Shown here: positions 44,802 to 57,299 of the stretch, in pieces
How the letters are laid out: each line of letters opens with the position of its first letter
Numbering within the stretch: position 1 is the stretch's first letter
Source: Odobenus rosmarus divergens
Taxonomy: Eukaryota; Chordata; Mammalia; Carnivora; Odobenidae
NCBI RefSeq assembly: GCF_000321225.1
Contig: NW_004450323.1
Span: 1,466,085-1,530,084, forward strand
Length of the DNA stretch: 64,000 nucleotides
Direction of reading: 5' to 3'
Program-made: the position numbers and the translations under genes
The notes under the pieces: generated by a model
Told to the model about the DNA's origin: nothing
The model's database searches: none
The model's input: only the letters and a program-made list of their open reading frames with translations

Positions 44802-45022
44802 AAAACATTTTTGCTGACTTGTTAATTTAGATGCATTGTAGTAAAATAAGCAGCTTCCTCATATTTCATACTACTTTTGTTTAAGATGGAATGGATTTAT
44901 AATTATAGTGAAAGAAAGGTGACTTGAAATGGATTCTGTAAGAGTGAAGTGATTTATTTGATAAAAGGCATAGTATTTGAAAGTGTTTGTTGATAAGAAG
45001 TTGACCACAGACACAATTTTTT

Positions 45023-45301
45023 TATTCTTATGTTAATCACCATACATTACATCATTAGTTTTCGATGTAGTGTTCCATGATTCACTGTTTGTGCATAATA
45101 CCCAGTGCTCCACACAGAACGTGCCCTCTTTAATACCCATCACCAGGCTAACCCATCCCCCCACCCCCCTCCCCTCTAGAACCCTCAGTTTGTTTTTCAG
45201 AGTCCATCATCTCTCATGGTTCGTCTCCCCCTCCGATTTCCCCCTCTTCATTATTCCCCTCCTGCTTTCTTCTTTTTTTTTTTTTCTTAACATATATTGC
45301 C
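45023..45301 (-). mobile_element. 5'-truncated L1 3' end
   Basis: Reverse (CACCATACATTACATCATTA, CCTCAGTTTGTTTTTCAGAG, CATCATCTCTCATGGTTCGT); duplication AGACACAATTTTTT at 45009 and 45302. Confidence 0.92.
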
Positions 45302-45319
45302 AGACACAATTTTTTATAC

Positions 45320-46575
45320 TAGTGAGTTATTTTCTTACAACTTTGTAGGACATTTCAAGATAGTGCCTTTACTCTTCGTTAATAAAGTAGGCTTTTTCCT
45401 CATTTAAAAATCAACCAAATAATTTCAATGCATTAAGAAATTAAGACATATTCACTAAAAGCTGCTTTTTTTACTCAAATGAATAAACATTCAGATTTAT
45501 GGTATTTTGCTTCATTCATCGTTTGATAGTAAATTTCATGGATCATTCATATATTGATTCATGAAAAATAAAAGATCTCTTTTTACTTAAAATAGATGTC
45601 TTACAATTGTAATTAGGAAGTGCTCATATTCCAAAATAATATACATAAGAAAGCTTAAGGATTTATTCTCAGGCATTCCTTATCAATTTATATTTAATCT
45701 CTTTTGATATAATAATATAATTATAACAATAATATATTGCCTACTCTTCTGTATAATCTGTTTCTTTTGGTAACTATTTACATTTGGAAATATTCTATGA
45801 CTTAGAAGATGACTTAAATTCCATGTTAAAGTTTATACAATTTATTGATTTTTAAATAATGACATAAATAATTAAACATTTTAATATTTAAATTGGTATT
45901 TTTTTTCTTGCAGAAAAACTTATAGAGCAGCATACCATGACAGTAGAATGAGAATATTAAAGTGACTAAAATTGTGGATTTTTTTTTTAATGTAGAGATC
46001 ATGTACACACTTAGAATCCTTGGAGTCAGTCTTTAGTGGAATAGTGTTTTAAGGAATTTTTGGAAAATGGTGCTAAAAACCCTTAGACTCAATTGGGTTT
46101 TATAATTCCTGCTGCCAGTGAGGTAATGGGTATTTGGGACAGATTAAATGAAGCTGCCAGCTAATGGTTCCCCAGCAGCAAATCAGTGACACCTTAATAG
46201 GATTGTTTTGAGACAAAACAATTTAATATAGATGTGAAAACAGACCTCTTAATTGCAGTACCCATTTGACATAGTCAAATTTTCAATGATAGAGAACTAG
46301 TAAATATAAATTGATGAATTGTTTTGTTTTTTTTTTTTTTTTTTTTTCTCTCCCCATTTGGCATCTTAGCCACTTTATGAAATTAATCTACTTGGGTAAA
46401 TATTCACACCTTTTTTTGGAGGAGAATTTCCCCCTTTCCCAGGGTACTTTTGATTAACATAGTTTATATACATATAAATTTATGAACTACTCATATTATT
46501 TATATACTATATTAATCTATTTTTTTCTCTGAATTAATTTCAAGTAAAGCTTCAGGCTTTGACATTCTCTTTTTA
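45320..46575. other. Unique AT-rich intronic sequence
   Basis: No exon or confident repeat; a long T-run lies at 46325-46347. Confidence 0.4.
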
Positions 46576-46591
46576 AAATGTACTATCTTTT

Positions 46592-46788
46592 TTTTTTTTT
46601 AAGATTTTATTTATTTGAGAGAGAGAGAGAGAATGAGAGATAGAAAGCACGAGAGGGAAAGAGGGTCAGAGGGAGAAGCAGACTCCCTGCTGAGCAGGAA
46701 GCCCGATGTGGGACTCGCTCCCGGGACTCCAGGATCATGACCTGAGCCGAAGGCAGTCGCTTAACCAACTGAGCCACCCAGGCGCCCC
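46592..46788 (-). mobile_element. Can-SINE (young)
   Basis: Reverse copy; perfect 13-bp duplication TGTACTATCTTTT at 46579-46591 and 46789-46801. Confidence 0.95.
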
Positions 46789-46801
46789 TGTACTATCTTT
46801 T

Positions 46802-47560
46802 GTTTAGAAGCATTACTGTTTTCTGCTCTTTACTTGTGATGGCAAAATATGAGAATCTGACAGTCAACCTAGGTCATAGAATTAAGAGATCATTGACATT
46901 TCTAACTGAAAGGGACTTCGGAAGATCATTCTGCCTCATCCTCATTTTAGATTTGTGTGATCTGAGACCACACTAATGTTGCGTGACTCAAGGACATTTA
47001 GGATTACTAATGCTGTATGTGCCAACAAAAGGAGAATTCCAGAGAATAATATTGAAACATAAAAAAAGACTTTTTTATATTGACTTTGCATTTTTATCCA
47101 AATGATATATTTGAATACAATTTTTAATTGGATATTTTTTTGAGTCTCTGTATTTTTAAAAGATTTATGAAGTATTATTTTAAGTAATACTCAACTATAT
47201 GACTTTTTGGGGAAAAAGCTAATTTTATCTTTCAAGAACTCTGTCTCTACTCATTTTTGTTGTTGTTGTTATTCCACATGGTTCCCAGAAGTATTGGGGG
47301 AGGTTTATAGAATTAAGATATATTAGGTATTAGTAGTTATAGAGGTTAGAATAAGGGGGAAATTAAGATAGAATAGTGATATAAAGCTCCAGTAAATTTA
47401 GTATATAGATAAGATATTGTAAAGATCCTGGAACAGAAAAAGAGCATCAGGTAAAAATTAAGGAAATCTGAGTATATTATAGACTTGAGTTTATAATAAT
47501 ATTTCAGTTTTGGTTCATTGATTGTGACAAATTTATCATACTTAATAAGATGTTAATGAT
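46802..47560. other. Unique intronic sequence
   Basis: Nothing recognised. Confidence 0.4.
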
Positions 47561-47574
47561 AGGGGAAACTTGTG

Positions 47575-47660
47575 GGGGGTATATGGGAACTCTCTGGACT
47601 ATCTTTGTAACTTTTCTGTGAATCTAAAACTGTTCTAAAAGAAAACATTTATTTAAAAAA
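47575..47660 (+). mobile_element. Old L1 3' end
   Basis: TATGGGAACTCTCTGGACTA and GTGAATCTAAAACTGTTCTA followed by an A-rich tail match old L1 3' ends. Confidence 0.6.
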
Positions 47661-47964
47661 ATAGATGCCTTAAGGTTTTATACAATTGCTAGAAGCTAAT
47701 TATAAATTCAATTCTAAGTTTTTGGGGGTTCAGGGGATAGATGAGAGCATGATTCATTTCAGAATTACACATAAGGTAAATTTATATCCGTTTCTCAGAA
47801 AAAGTTCAGTTGTTATTGACCATGAGATTTGAGAGAAATTCTTCCTTTGGACCTTCATGAAGAGTATTTGTTTGGTGTGGTGAATAGTATCCCCAAGAGC
47901 AATTTTACAAAAAGCATGACAGTGGAGTTTCATGACTCCTTCTTACAGTCCAAGGGTATAATGT

Positions 47965-48420
47965 AAAAATTTATTACTCCGACCTACAAGGCCCTAAATA
48001 ATTTGGCCCTGTGGTCGTGACCTTACCTTCTACCATTTTCCCCCTTGTTTACTAGGCTCTAGTCACATTGCCTTTCTTTCTGTACCTAAATTGGGTCAAA
48101 CTTGCTCTTGGAATAAGGCTTTTTAGCTCTTGACCTGAGTAGAATCATTTGATCATTGGGACTGTGTCCTTCAGAGGGCCTTCTGAATATCCAATCTTAC
48201 ATAACCACTCAGTCACTTTAAATTACATCACCCCATTTTATTTCTTTGCATAGTATTTGTCACTTTCTGGTATCTTAAGTATTTATTTTTCTCATTGATT
48301 TATTAGTTTTCTTGAGACCAATATAAGTCCCTTGAGACCAGAGATTTTTGTCTTTTTTTCTGTTTTATACCTCATATGTAAAATACCTTACATATTTATT
48401 GAGCACATCAATGAGTAGGA
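47965..48420 (+). mobile_element. LINE-2 3' end
   Basis: CGACCTACAAGGCCCTAAAT, CCATTTTATTTCTTTGCATA and AAGTCCCTTGAGACCAGAGA fit a diverged L2 3' region parallel to 8222-8800. Confidence 0.65.
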
Positions 48421-48429
48421 ATAAAAATG

Positions 48430-49020
48430 AATCCTTTCCCTCAATCTTCCTTGAAGCCAAAGTACTATTTGTAGGAAAAAGGGAGTAGATTGACCTAGCT
48501 TGCTTTTTGTTTTTATTTTTGTTTCTTAATTTTTAGATCTTGAGATGCAGAATTTTACTTGCTGGTTAGATGGTTAAAGCATATTATTTGTTGTTTTATA
48601 ATGCTAATACTGTAATTTCATAAGGTATAGTCTGAGGTGAGACATGTAGCATTTCTTTAAAATCAATAGAGAAACAGATGATATGAGATCTTCATTTAAA
48701 GATACTGTGTTTTTGTGGCATTGTGTTGTCTTGATGCCAAGTATAGAGTTTCATTTGACTGCTGAGAAATCATATTTTATATGCTGTTGAGTGTCAATTT
48801 TTGTAAGACAACCTACTTATTTTTGTGGGGGTTTTTTTGTGTTTGATATGCTTCCTTTCAAAGATACATGAAATAGGCATAAATTTGAAAAATCATATAT
48901 GAATTATTAGAATTTTTAAAATATGTGTATTCAGTAGAATATATTTTTTAGATTATTTGAATTAAAATGGAAAGACCTACTGATGCTTTGTTTTCCTTTC
49001 ACATTCTGCTTCTCATTATC
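48430..49020. other. Unique intronic sequence
   Basis: Nothing recognised. Confidence 0.4.
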
Positions 49021-49035
49021 TTATAAAGTATTCTT

Positions 49036-49228
49036 CTTTTTTTAAAGATTTTATTTATTTATTTGAGAGAGAGAATGAGAGATAGAGAGCACGAGAGGGA
49101 AGCGGGTCAGAGGGAGAAGCAGACTCCCTGCTGAGCAGGGAGCCCGATGTGGGACTCGATCCCGGGACTCCAGGATCATGACCTGAGCCGAAGGCAGTCA
49201 CTTAACCAACTGAGCCACCCAGGTGCCC
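49036..49228 (-). mobile_element. Can-SINE (first of a pair at one target)
   Basis: Reverse near-consensus copy between TAAAGTATTCTT at 49024-49035 and 49229-49240. Confidence 0.96.
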
Positions 49229-49240
49229 TAAAGTATTCTT

Positions 49241-49395
49241 TTTTTTAAAGATTTTATTTATTGCAGAGAGAGAGAGAGAGTATACAGAGAGTCCCCACTA
49301 AGCAGGGAGCCCGATGTGGGGCTCGATGCCAGTACCCTGAGATCATGACCTGAGCTGAAGGCAGACGCTTAACTGACTGAGCCACCCAGGCGCCC
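49241..49395 (-). mobile_element. Can-SINE (second at the same target)
   Basis: Reverse shorter copy between TAAAGTATTCTT at 49229-49240 and 49396-49407. Confidence 0.95.
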
Positions 49396-49409
49396 TAAAG
49401 TATTCTTTT

Positions 49410-50485
49410 AATGGGGAGTATATATAGCTAATGTTAGCCTAATACAGCTCTCTAATTCAGTTGGCTTAATACAACTATCTGATTTTCTGAGGTGAAATGA
49501 ATAGATACAATTAAGGACATAAGTCGGTGACCACAACTATGCTAGTCTCTGCTATTCTGCCATGTCTTTAGTTTTCCCACCCCCTCTCCAATCTTGTGAA
49601 CAGGTTTTGTTGGATCATTTTTGCTTAGGTTCCCTTTGCTTATTCATCTTGGTTAGCAGATGTGTTACAATCTCCCTAAGCTCCTTAGAATTCAGCTCTT
49701 GGTGGCTTTGAAGATGAAAGTATGCTTGTAAATTATTCATTCCGATTATATGCTTGAATGGACAGAGTCCACTTCCGGCATCTTCTACCTCACCTTTGTC
49801 CCTGGCTTTTTATTTTTTTAACTTGCTTTTTAGTTCTAGAGGATGGAAGACTGAATTGCATTTCTAAAATTCATGAAGTAGTTTTTGCATATATATGATT
49901 ACTGTCAAATCTGTGCATTCATAATGTATTACTTTTCTCATATTTGTAATCTTGTATCTCCCCTACCCCCAGTTTTCCATTTTGTTATCCGTATCATTAT
50001 CTCCTTAAAAATTATTTATGACTCTTCTGAACTGGAAATAAAACCATTTTATATTTACAATAGGGAGAGCTATAATTTGCTACATTTTCAGGTGATCAGT
50101 GGCAGGACAGTGTTTTTTCTTTTCCACTTGTCTGTTAGTGTTATTTAGTTCATTTATTATTGATTTTCAAAAATCTTTCTGCTCGTAGTGGGTTAATATT
50201 ACATGAGAAGACTATATACCAGGGACTAGTAGAGAGTTTAACCGAAAAAATGAAATACTAGGTTCATTTGTAGTCATTGCAACCTTGTTTTGAGAGCCAT
50301 TGAGAAATACAGATGGCTAAGAGTGAAAGTTGAGACAAGAGCCAAGCCAACAAGATAATTATCATCTCTATAAGAATGATATACTTTTTAATCTTCTCTT
50401 TAACTTCTTTAAGAAAGGATAAAAAGATCTGATATTCAAGCCATATAATGAAGTTTTCGTTCTTTTTCCCCTCCTTCCTTCCTTC
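49410..50485. other. Unique intronic sequence
   Basis: No exon or confident repeat. Confidence 0.4.
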
Positions 50486-50521
50486 TTCCATCCATCCATC
50501 CATCCATCCATCCATCCATCC
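50466..50521. repeat. (TTCC)n followed by (CATC)n microsatellite
   Basis: CTCCTTCCTTCCTTCTT runs into eight to nine CATC units. The minus-strand frame reads it as repeated MDGW, a chance ORF. Confidence 0.92.
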
Positions 50522-50544
50522 TTTTTCTTTCTTCTTTTTGACTT

Positions 50545-50620
50545 AAAAAAAAATTGAAGTTTAGTTGACACATACTACATTAGTTTTGGGTGTATACTGA
50601 AGTTATTTCTGAAGGGTATT
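50545..50620 (-). mobile_element. L1 3' UTR fragment
   Basis: AAAATTGAAGTTTAGTTGAC and CATTAGTTTTGGGTGTATAC resemble a reverse old-L1 3' UTR. Confidence 0.5.
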
Positions 50621-50624
50621 ATTT

Positions 50625-51615
50625 CATGTTTATAGTGGAATAGAATTGCATATTCATTCATATTGTAGAAATGGCTGCTTCTAGATAGTATTATTACCTG
50701 CAAAAATAATCTGTGTATTCTTTAAAGGTGCCACTAACCTCAGGCTAGTTCACTAATAGGAAAGATGTGCTTCTGAATAGTAAATAGTGTTACTCTTCAA
50801 GTTGATGAAATTCCTTCTTTTTCACTAAAAGAGAATTAAATGTAATTGGATGCTGACTGCCAAAACAAAAGATAATGATATAAGTAGGTAGGAAAATTAT
50901 GTGACAAAAATGATTATCAACTTTGAGTAGCATACAGGTAGAAAGTTAGAAGAAAGGAAGAAATGCTTGGGACACAGGCTTATAATCCTTTCTTTGCATA
51001 CCACAGAGTAAAGTGTTTTCAGTGTTTCAATTTTTCCTTCCCTTGTAAAAATCAGTAACATATAAAGTTACTGTGTCAGTTATCACACAGTGCTGGTTTT
51101 TTTTTTTTTTTGGTAAGTTTGAGGGATGGAAGGTCATCAACTAGAGGGGATAATTATAAAACATTAAATCATGAAACAAAAAAACTTTGGGAATTATTGG
51201 TTATATACTCTACATGGTAGAGGAAAAGCTAACATACCGGATGAATGAACCTGATGATTTCAGATAGAGTTTCCCAAATTAGCTATTAGACATCTGGAAT
51301 AATTGTTAAAGCTTCAAGATGGCAGAGTTTAAAGTAAGGTAAGTTCTTCTTTATGCTCTTTGTTTTCTTTGGGTAGGGCCACTTTAGCTGTTTAATGAAA
51401 GAATGCCACTGAGAAAGGTAGAAAGAAACATAAAAAGTTATGATCAGTGAGTAGTTTCCAGCAGTAGATGTACATCATTGAATAAAAGAAACAAAAATTC
51501 CTGCCTTCAAAATGGAAAAGATGTTCAAAAAATTATTTGGATTCACAATAACTTCTATTTATTGAGCCAATGTGAGGAAGGAATAGGTAGTCAATATTTG
51601 AAAGAGTAGATAATT
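50625..51615. other. Unique intronic sequence
   Basis: Nothing recognised. Confidence 0.4.
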
Positions 51616-51621
51616 CCTTAT

Positions 51622-52075
51622 ATTAGTTTTCTGTGGCTGTTTTAACAATTTACCACAAACTTAGTGGTGTAAAATGAGAGAAGTTTACTCTCTCACAGTT
51701 GTGGAGGTCAGAGTCTGAAATCAAGCTACACTTGTGGAATGTTGGAGGGAGAATTTTCCTTTTCCAGCCTCTAGTGGTTGCTAGCTTGCTTGGCTTGTGA
51801 CCACTTTACTCCAATCTCTGCCTCTTCACTTTGCCTTTTACTTTGTTTATTCTCCTCCATGTATCGAAGGTCATTTGTCATTGGATTTAAGTCCACCTAA
51901 TCAGGATGATTTCTTCTCAGGATCATTAATTACATTTTAAAGACCCTTTTCCCAAATAAGATAACATCACAGGTTGCAGGGATTTGACATGGATATCTTT
52001 TGGCTGGGGTGGTGATGGTGGTGCATTTTTGTCCTACCATATCCCTAAATCTAAATTGAAAAACAGCAACAACAA
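51622..52075 (-). mobile_element. MaLR/MLT1-like LTR
   Basis: TTAGTTTTCTGTGGCTGTTT, CTTAGTGGTGTAAAATGAGA, CTCACAGTTGTGGAGGTCAG and CCCAAATAAGATAACATCAC are a decayed MaLR LTR in reverse. Confidence 0.65.
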
Positions 52076-52274
52076 CAACAAAACATTGTAATGTTCTTAG
52101 TTCAAATTGTGAGCCACCTCTATAGGTCCAAATGAGGCATTTGCTTTTACATTCTAATCTAACCACTTTGAAAGGAACCGTCAAATGATGTTAAAGAAAA
52201 ATTCAGGTATGACATCCAGAAAGTAAAAAACTGGCCGATAGAAAGGTTTGAGTGTATAAAATAAAGGACAGTTT

Positions 52275-52506
52275 GGGGCATCTGGGTGGCTCAGTTGGTT
52301 AATGGTCTGACTCTTGATTTCGGCTCAGGTCATGATTGCAGGGTTATGGAAAGAAGCTCTGTGTTGTGCTTTTCACTGTTCATGTAATCTGCTTGACATT
52401 CTCTCCCTTTCCCTCTCCCTCTTCTCGCTGTCCGTCTCCTCCCTTGCACGTGCTTGCATGCTCTTTCTCAAATAAATAAATAAAATCTTTAAAAAAATTA
52501 AAAAAT
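52275..52506 (+). mobile_element. Can-SINE (old)
   Basis: Sense copy with a long CT-rich body; duplication AAAGGACAGTTT / AACGGACAGTTT at 52263 and 52507. Confidence 0.92.
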
Positions 52507-52689
52507 AACGGACAGTTTATTGGCCTGTAACCAGAGTTACCTGCAAAGTATCCCAAATCATCCCTCCTAAGAATTTCTTTTATATTTCTAGTATCTACTG
52601 TCCTTCCTGGGGGGAACAAAACAAGCAAACCTCTTCATAGCATACAAGTTAAGTGTCCCCTCTTCCCTCCAAAATTTCTATTATGAGAA

Positions 52690-54300
52690 TTTTCAAAGAC
52701 CTACAAATATAGAGAATGTATCCAGGATCCCATTTACCCATCATCCAGCTTCAGTCATTATCAATAGAATGCCTAATCTTTTATTCAGCCCCCCCAATTA
52801 GTTTGAAGCAAATTCCAGAAATTATATCATTTTATCTGTAAATATTTGTAAACGATAATCTCTGGCCCCATTACCAAAATACAGTTGTTACAAATAAAAA
52901 TATTAATAGTAATTTCTTAATATTATTAAATATCTGACAGGATTCACATTTCCCTGTTTCATAGTCTTTTTAAAAAAGATTTACTTGTTTGAATTGGGAC
53001 CCAAATAAGATCCATCATTTGATAAATTGCAGATTGATTAATAAGTCCCTTAATTCTCCAGTGATTTATAACGGCACCATCCAGTACAGTAGCCACACGT
53101 AACTATTTAAATTTAAATTAATTAAAATTAAAGTGGAATATTCTGATCCTTAATCATCAAGTGCTCAGCAGCCACATGAGCCACCTTATTGGACAGCACA
53201 GAATATTTCTCTTACTGAAGAAAGTTATTTTGGTCAGAGTTGATCTATAGGTTTCCCCTCCAACTCTTTTATTTATTTTGCATTTTCTGTTTTCCTTTTA
53301 AAATTATTATTGTTGTTATTTGGTGGAACAAACTGGCTACTTTGGTTTTCTTTGTCTCCCAGAGTCTGGATTTTACTGATTACATTCATGTGGTATACCT
53401 TAATACGGTTTCTATTCTTGGTATCTCCTGTAAATTTGTAATTAAATGTAGAGGCTTGGTCTAAATCAGATTAAATGTTATGCATATATATTTTTTTCCT
53501 AAGAACATTTTATAGGTGCTGGTGTATACTTCTATTAAGAGAGGGATGTGTAATATCAGATTGTTTCTGTCTTTGTAATGTTACTAGCTATTGATGATCA
53601 GTGCCTATCCCTAGATCCACAACTTCATTGAGTTCACAAAATGGTGATATTCCAGCTTTCCTGTGTTTATTAGCCAGAATTTTATAAGAGAAACTTCCCT
53701 TCGTAAACTGGTTATTTTTAGCTACGGATATAGAAAAGGTAGGGTAATTGCCTAACTCTTATCCTTTATTTTCTAGTTTTCAAAATAGTATTGGTTCTCT
53801 AACATTTTTCTGGAGATGAGCTGTGAAAATTTTTTAAGTGTATTAATGAATTAATATATTTAAACATACTTGGTATATTTGGTCCAGTATAGTTTTATCC
53901 TTATTATTGATCAGATTTTCAACTTTGGCTCAGTAGGAGCCTCTGCAGGTAGTTTCCTCACTTGTTTTGATATGACTCTGATAACCTTTGATAGCTTCTT
54001 TTTTATCTGATATGATAGAATTTTTCCACACTCATCTTATGTATTGCCAGGGTGGGATCCGGGATTAGCTGTTTTGCAAAGGAGGCTTAGTTCTTTTGGT
54101 GATAACCACTGAGTCTTAATTTCTTTAGAAGCCATATACTGGGCACTTCTTTCATAGTGTCAGTGGTACTGAGTTATTCATTGTTTTAGGTTTTCTTTTT
54201 TAGTGGAAAGAAATATATATACACATATATACTCACATGCCTGCACACATGCACACACTTAAAAATATATGTTTAGATATATAATAATATAATAAATATA
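52690..54300 (-). mobile_element. Old L1M 3' UTR region
   Basis: CCCATTTACCCATCATCCAG, GAAGCAAATTCCAGAAATTA, TCTATAGGTTTCCCCTCCAA, CAGAGTCTGGATTTTACTGA and GTGTATACTTCTATTAAGAG follow in order the reverse of an old L1M 3' region as I remember it. It carries an insertion at 53070-53205. Confidence 0.6.
53070..53205. mobile_element. Small DNA-transposon-like insertion in L1M
   Basis: Phrases GTAGCCACACGTAACTATTT, AATTTAAATTAATTAAAATT and CAGCCACATGAGCCACCTTA resemble a common MER DNA transposon whose name I cannot fix. It interrupts the L1M order. Confidence 0.45.
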
Positions 54301-54403
54301 TATTTAAAAGATAAAATACCTGTTCTTTAAAGCTTAGATTCTTAGTATACTTTGGACTTGAAAGTATCTACCCTAGCTGAACAAGTGAAATGTGATGAAT
54401 TTT

Positions 54404-54595
54404 GGGTGCCTGGGTGGCTCAGTTGGTTAAGTGACTGCCTTTGGCTCAGGTCATGATCCTGGAGTCCTGGGATCAAGTCCCACATCGGCCTCCCTGCTCA
54501 GCGGGAAGTCTGCTTCTCCCTCTGACCGTCCCCTCTCTCATGCTCTCTCTCTCTCTCTCAAATAAATAAATAAATAAATAAAATCTTAAAAAAAA
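54404..54595 (+). mobile_element. Can-SINE
   Basis: Sense copy; perfect 17-bp duplication GAAATGTGATGAATTTT at 54387-54403 and 54596-54612. Confidence 0.96.
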
Positions 54596-54614
54596 GAAAT
54601 GTGATGAATTTTAA

Positions 54615-55220
54615 GATTGAATAATACTCTTAGGCATAACCATATGTACAGCTTTTTGGGATTAGAGTGTTGGGGGTAGGGAATCTACCTATACTGATTA
54701 AATTTTCATTTTCTTCATTGAAGGTTGAGAGGTGAAACATAGTTTATCACCTGTGAGACGGAGTGCCAATTTGTGGTTCTTGATGAGAAATTGATCAGTT
54801 ATGCGCTTGTTACAAGAGGTGCAATCAGTGAGGTTAGAAAGGGAAATTGAATTTATATTGGTGTGTTATATGCAATTAATTTTGCATATACACCTGAGGC
54901 ACATGAATCTTATTGGAGCTTGAAATATCTATACTTTAAATCAGGCATTGTAAATCTAGTGTGATTAAATATATTTAAGAGTTTGTATTGTTCGACAGTT
55001 GCTGTGCCATTCCAAAATACGTTTTTATTAGGCTGTTCACAAAGGAATCTTGTGGTTGCTATAATGAGAAGATGAAATAGCTAAATTTGTGTATTTCTTT
55101 TAGAAAGAATGGAGGAGAATAAGGTTATTTATATTTTAAGATTTATTATTTTTATACTCTTATTTTTTCTGAATGGGATGTCTTGTCATCTTGAGGGAAG
55201 GATGGATTGTTGTTATCTTT
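54615..55220. other. Unique intronic sequence
   Basis: Nothing recognised. Confidence 0.4.
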
Positions 55221-55238
55221 TTAAAAGACTGCAACAAC

Positions 55239-55415
55239 GGGGCACCTGAGTGGCTCAGTCAGTTAGGCGTCTGCCTTCAGCTCAGGTCATGATCGAGCCC
55301 CGCATTAGGCTCCCTGCTTGGTGGGGAGTCTGCTTCTCTCTCTCCCTCTGTGCCTCACCCTGCTTGTACTTTCTCACTCTCTCCTCTGTCAAATAAATAA
55401 AATCTTAAAAAAAAG
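55239..55415 (+). mobile_element. Can-SINE
   Basis: Sense copy; duplication AGACTGCAACAAC / AGACTACAACAAC at 55226 and 55416. Confidence 0.94.
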
Positions 55416-55429
55416 AGACTACAACAACT

Positions 55430-56240
55430 AGTCTTTCTACTTAAGGAAAAACATGATATAGTTCACTAATGACACAGTAATTAAATTAGGGTATTTATAG
55501 CAGAGAGGAATTTTTAACAATATAAGGATAACACAGTGTATTGGGTAGATATTCTCAGGAGCAGTTTATCCAAAATAGCCATAAAAGAATTTTCATAAAT
55601 AAAGTAGTAAGAAAATGATAAATGAAAGAGGTGAGATTTGAATTGGGTCTTAAAGCATGGTTACAGCTGTAGGAGAGGACCTTCTAGGCAGAGAGAAGCA
55701 ACAGGACAAAACCAAAGAGGTGCAAGACATTCAGGGGAGCTTAGAGCTCTTTAAATGAAGTAGAGGGTTATTACGGGGGAATAGTGAGCTGTAAGAATGA
55801 GGCCGTATTTCCAAGGGGCTTAATTTTTTTTTAAAGTTGGACTTTATTTGGTAGACAAGTATACTGCACATTTGGACTATTAGTCTAACGCAGGTCAGAA
55901 TTAAGAGATCATCGTGAGTTCTTTGTTCCACTTCAGCAGTATCCAGAAATAGTCTTGGTGCTGTTTTGAATGGATTTCACAGTTAGAAGTCCAGAGGAAT
56001 GGAGGCTTTATTTAGTTATGGTACCATCCAATCTCCAGTTCCACAATTTTTATGTATAGTTGTGTCCTTTTTCATGTTGGGGTCCCCCAACTGTCTGCCA
56101 TTACCAATTAAGTCCACATGCTTGCTTCCTTAAGAGTATTGGGAAAAGCAATTCATAATTTTTAGTTAGCTCATGACTCAAAATATGCACAGAAGCAATC
56201 TTTTTTATGTGTGTGAAATTAACATAACAAAATGAACAAT
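55430..56240. other. Partly old-repeat-like sequence
   Basis: 55620-55760 shares phrasing with 1-700 and 26690-27200 (TTGAATTGGGTCTTAAAGCA, CAAAGAGGTGCAAGACATTC). The rest is unrecognised. Confidence 0.35.
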
Positions 56241-56243
56241 TTT

Positions 56244-56424
56244 ATTTTTTTTAAGATTTTATTTATTTGAGAGAGAGAGAGAAAACACAAGCAGGGGGAA
56301 AGGGAGAGGGAGAAGCAGACTCCCCCCTGAGCAGGGAGCCTGATGCGGGGCTTGATCCCAGAACTCTGGGTCATGACCTGAGCTGAAGGCAGATGCTTAA
56401 CTGACTGAGCCACCCATGTACCCC
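56244..56424 (-). mobile_element. Can-SINE
   Basis: Reverse copy, poly-T to CACCCATGTACCCC; target duplication unclear. Confidence 0.9.
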
Positions 56425-56532
56425 AAAATTAATGACTTAAAGTGTACTGAGGTTCAGTGGCATTTTTAGTGCATTCAGTTTTGTGCAACCATTATCTTTA
56501 TCAAGACACCAAGCATTACACTGAGCATTCTT

Positions 56533-56677
56533 TTTTTTCTTCCAAAGTTTATTTGTGTTTTTTTGTTGTTGTTGTTGTTTGTTTTAGTAATCTCTACACC
56601 CAGTGTGGGGCTTGAACTCACAACCCTGAGATTGAGAGTCTCATGCTCTTCCAACTGAGCTAGCCAGGTGCCCCAGG
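56533..56677 (-). mobile_element. Short tRNA-Lys-like SINE
   Basis: Reverse element: (GTT)n, GTAATCTCTACACCCAGTGT, then the tRNA-Lys-like part (reverse strand reads GGCTAGCTCAGTTGGAAGAG). Flanked by ACACTGAGCATTCTT and ACACAGAGCATTCTT. Confidence 0.9.
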
Positions 56678-56692
56678 ACACAGAGCATTCTT

Positions 56693-56891
56693 TTTTTTTT
56701 TTTTTTTAAAAGATTTTATTTATCTATTTGACACAGAGAGAGAATACAAGCAGGGGGAGTGGCAGAGGGAGAGGGAGAAGCAGGCTTCCCGCTGAGCAGG
56801 GAGCCCGATGCAGGGCTTGATCCCAGGACCCTGGAATCATGACCTGAGCCCAAGGCAGCTGCTTAACCGACTGAGCCACCCAGGCATCCCG
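56693..56891 (-). mobile_element. Can-SINE at the same target as 56533
   Basis: Reverse copy between ACACAGAGCATTCTT (56678-56692) and ACATAGAGCATTCTT (56892-56906). Confidence 0.94.
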
Positions 56892-57094
56892 ACATAGAGC
56901 ATTCTTAAATGGAATGTACTTAAACAGAAAAGAAGGCTTATTATAAAGTAATTTTTGGCATGATTTTGCTTGCTAATTTCTCAGTCTGTGTCACTTGTAG
57001 AATTTTTTTTTTTTTTTTTGAAGCTTACTTGCATTCATATTTAAGCTTGTAATTTTGGGGAATCAAAAAAACAACTGTCAGAATGGAATTTTTT

Positions 57095-57285
57095 TTTTTT
57101 AAAGATTTTATTTATTTGACAGAGGGAGACACAGCGAGAGAGGGAACACAAGCAGGGGGAGTGGGAGAGGGAGAAGCAGGCTCTCTGCCGAGCAGGGAGC
57201 CTGATGGCGGGGCTCGATCCCAGAACTCTGGGATCATGACCTGAACTGAAGGCAGACGCTTAACAACTGAGCCACCCAGGTGCCC
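57095..57285 (-). mobile_element. Can-SINE
   Basis: Reverse copy; duplication TGGAATTTTTT at 57084 and 57286. Confidence 0.93.
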
Positions 57286-57299
57286 TGGAATTTTTTTGT

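Noticed and set aside
50466..50521. CRISPR-like or protein repeat (MDGWMDGWMDGW)
   Set aside because: It is a simple (CATC)n microsatellite read in one frame.
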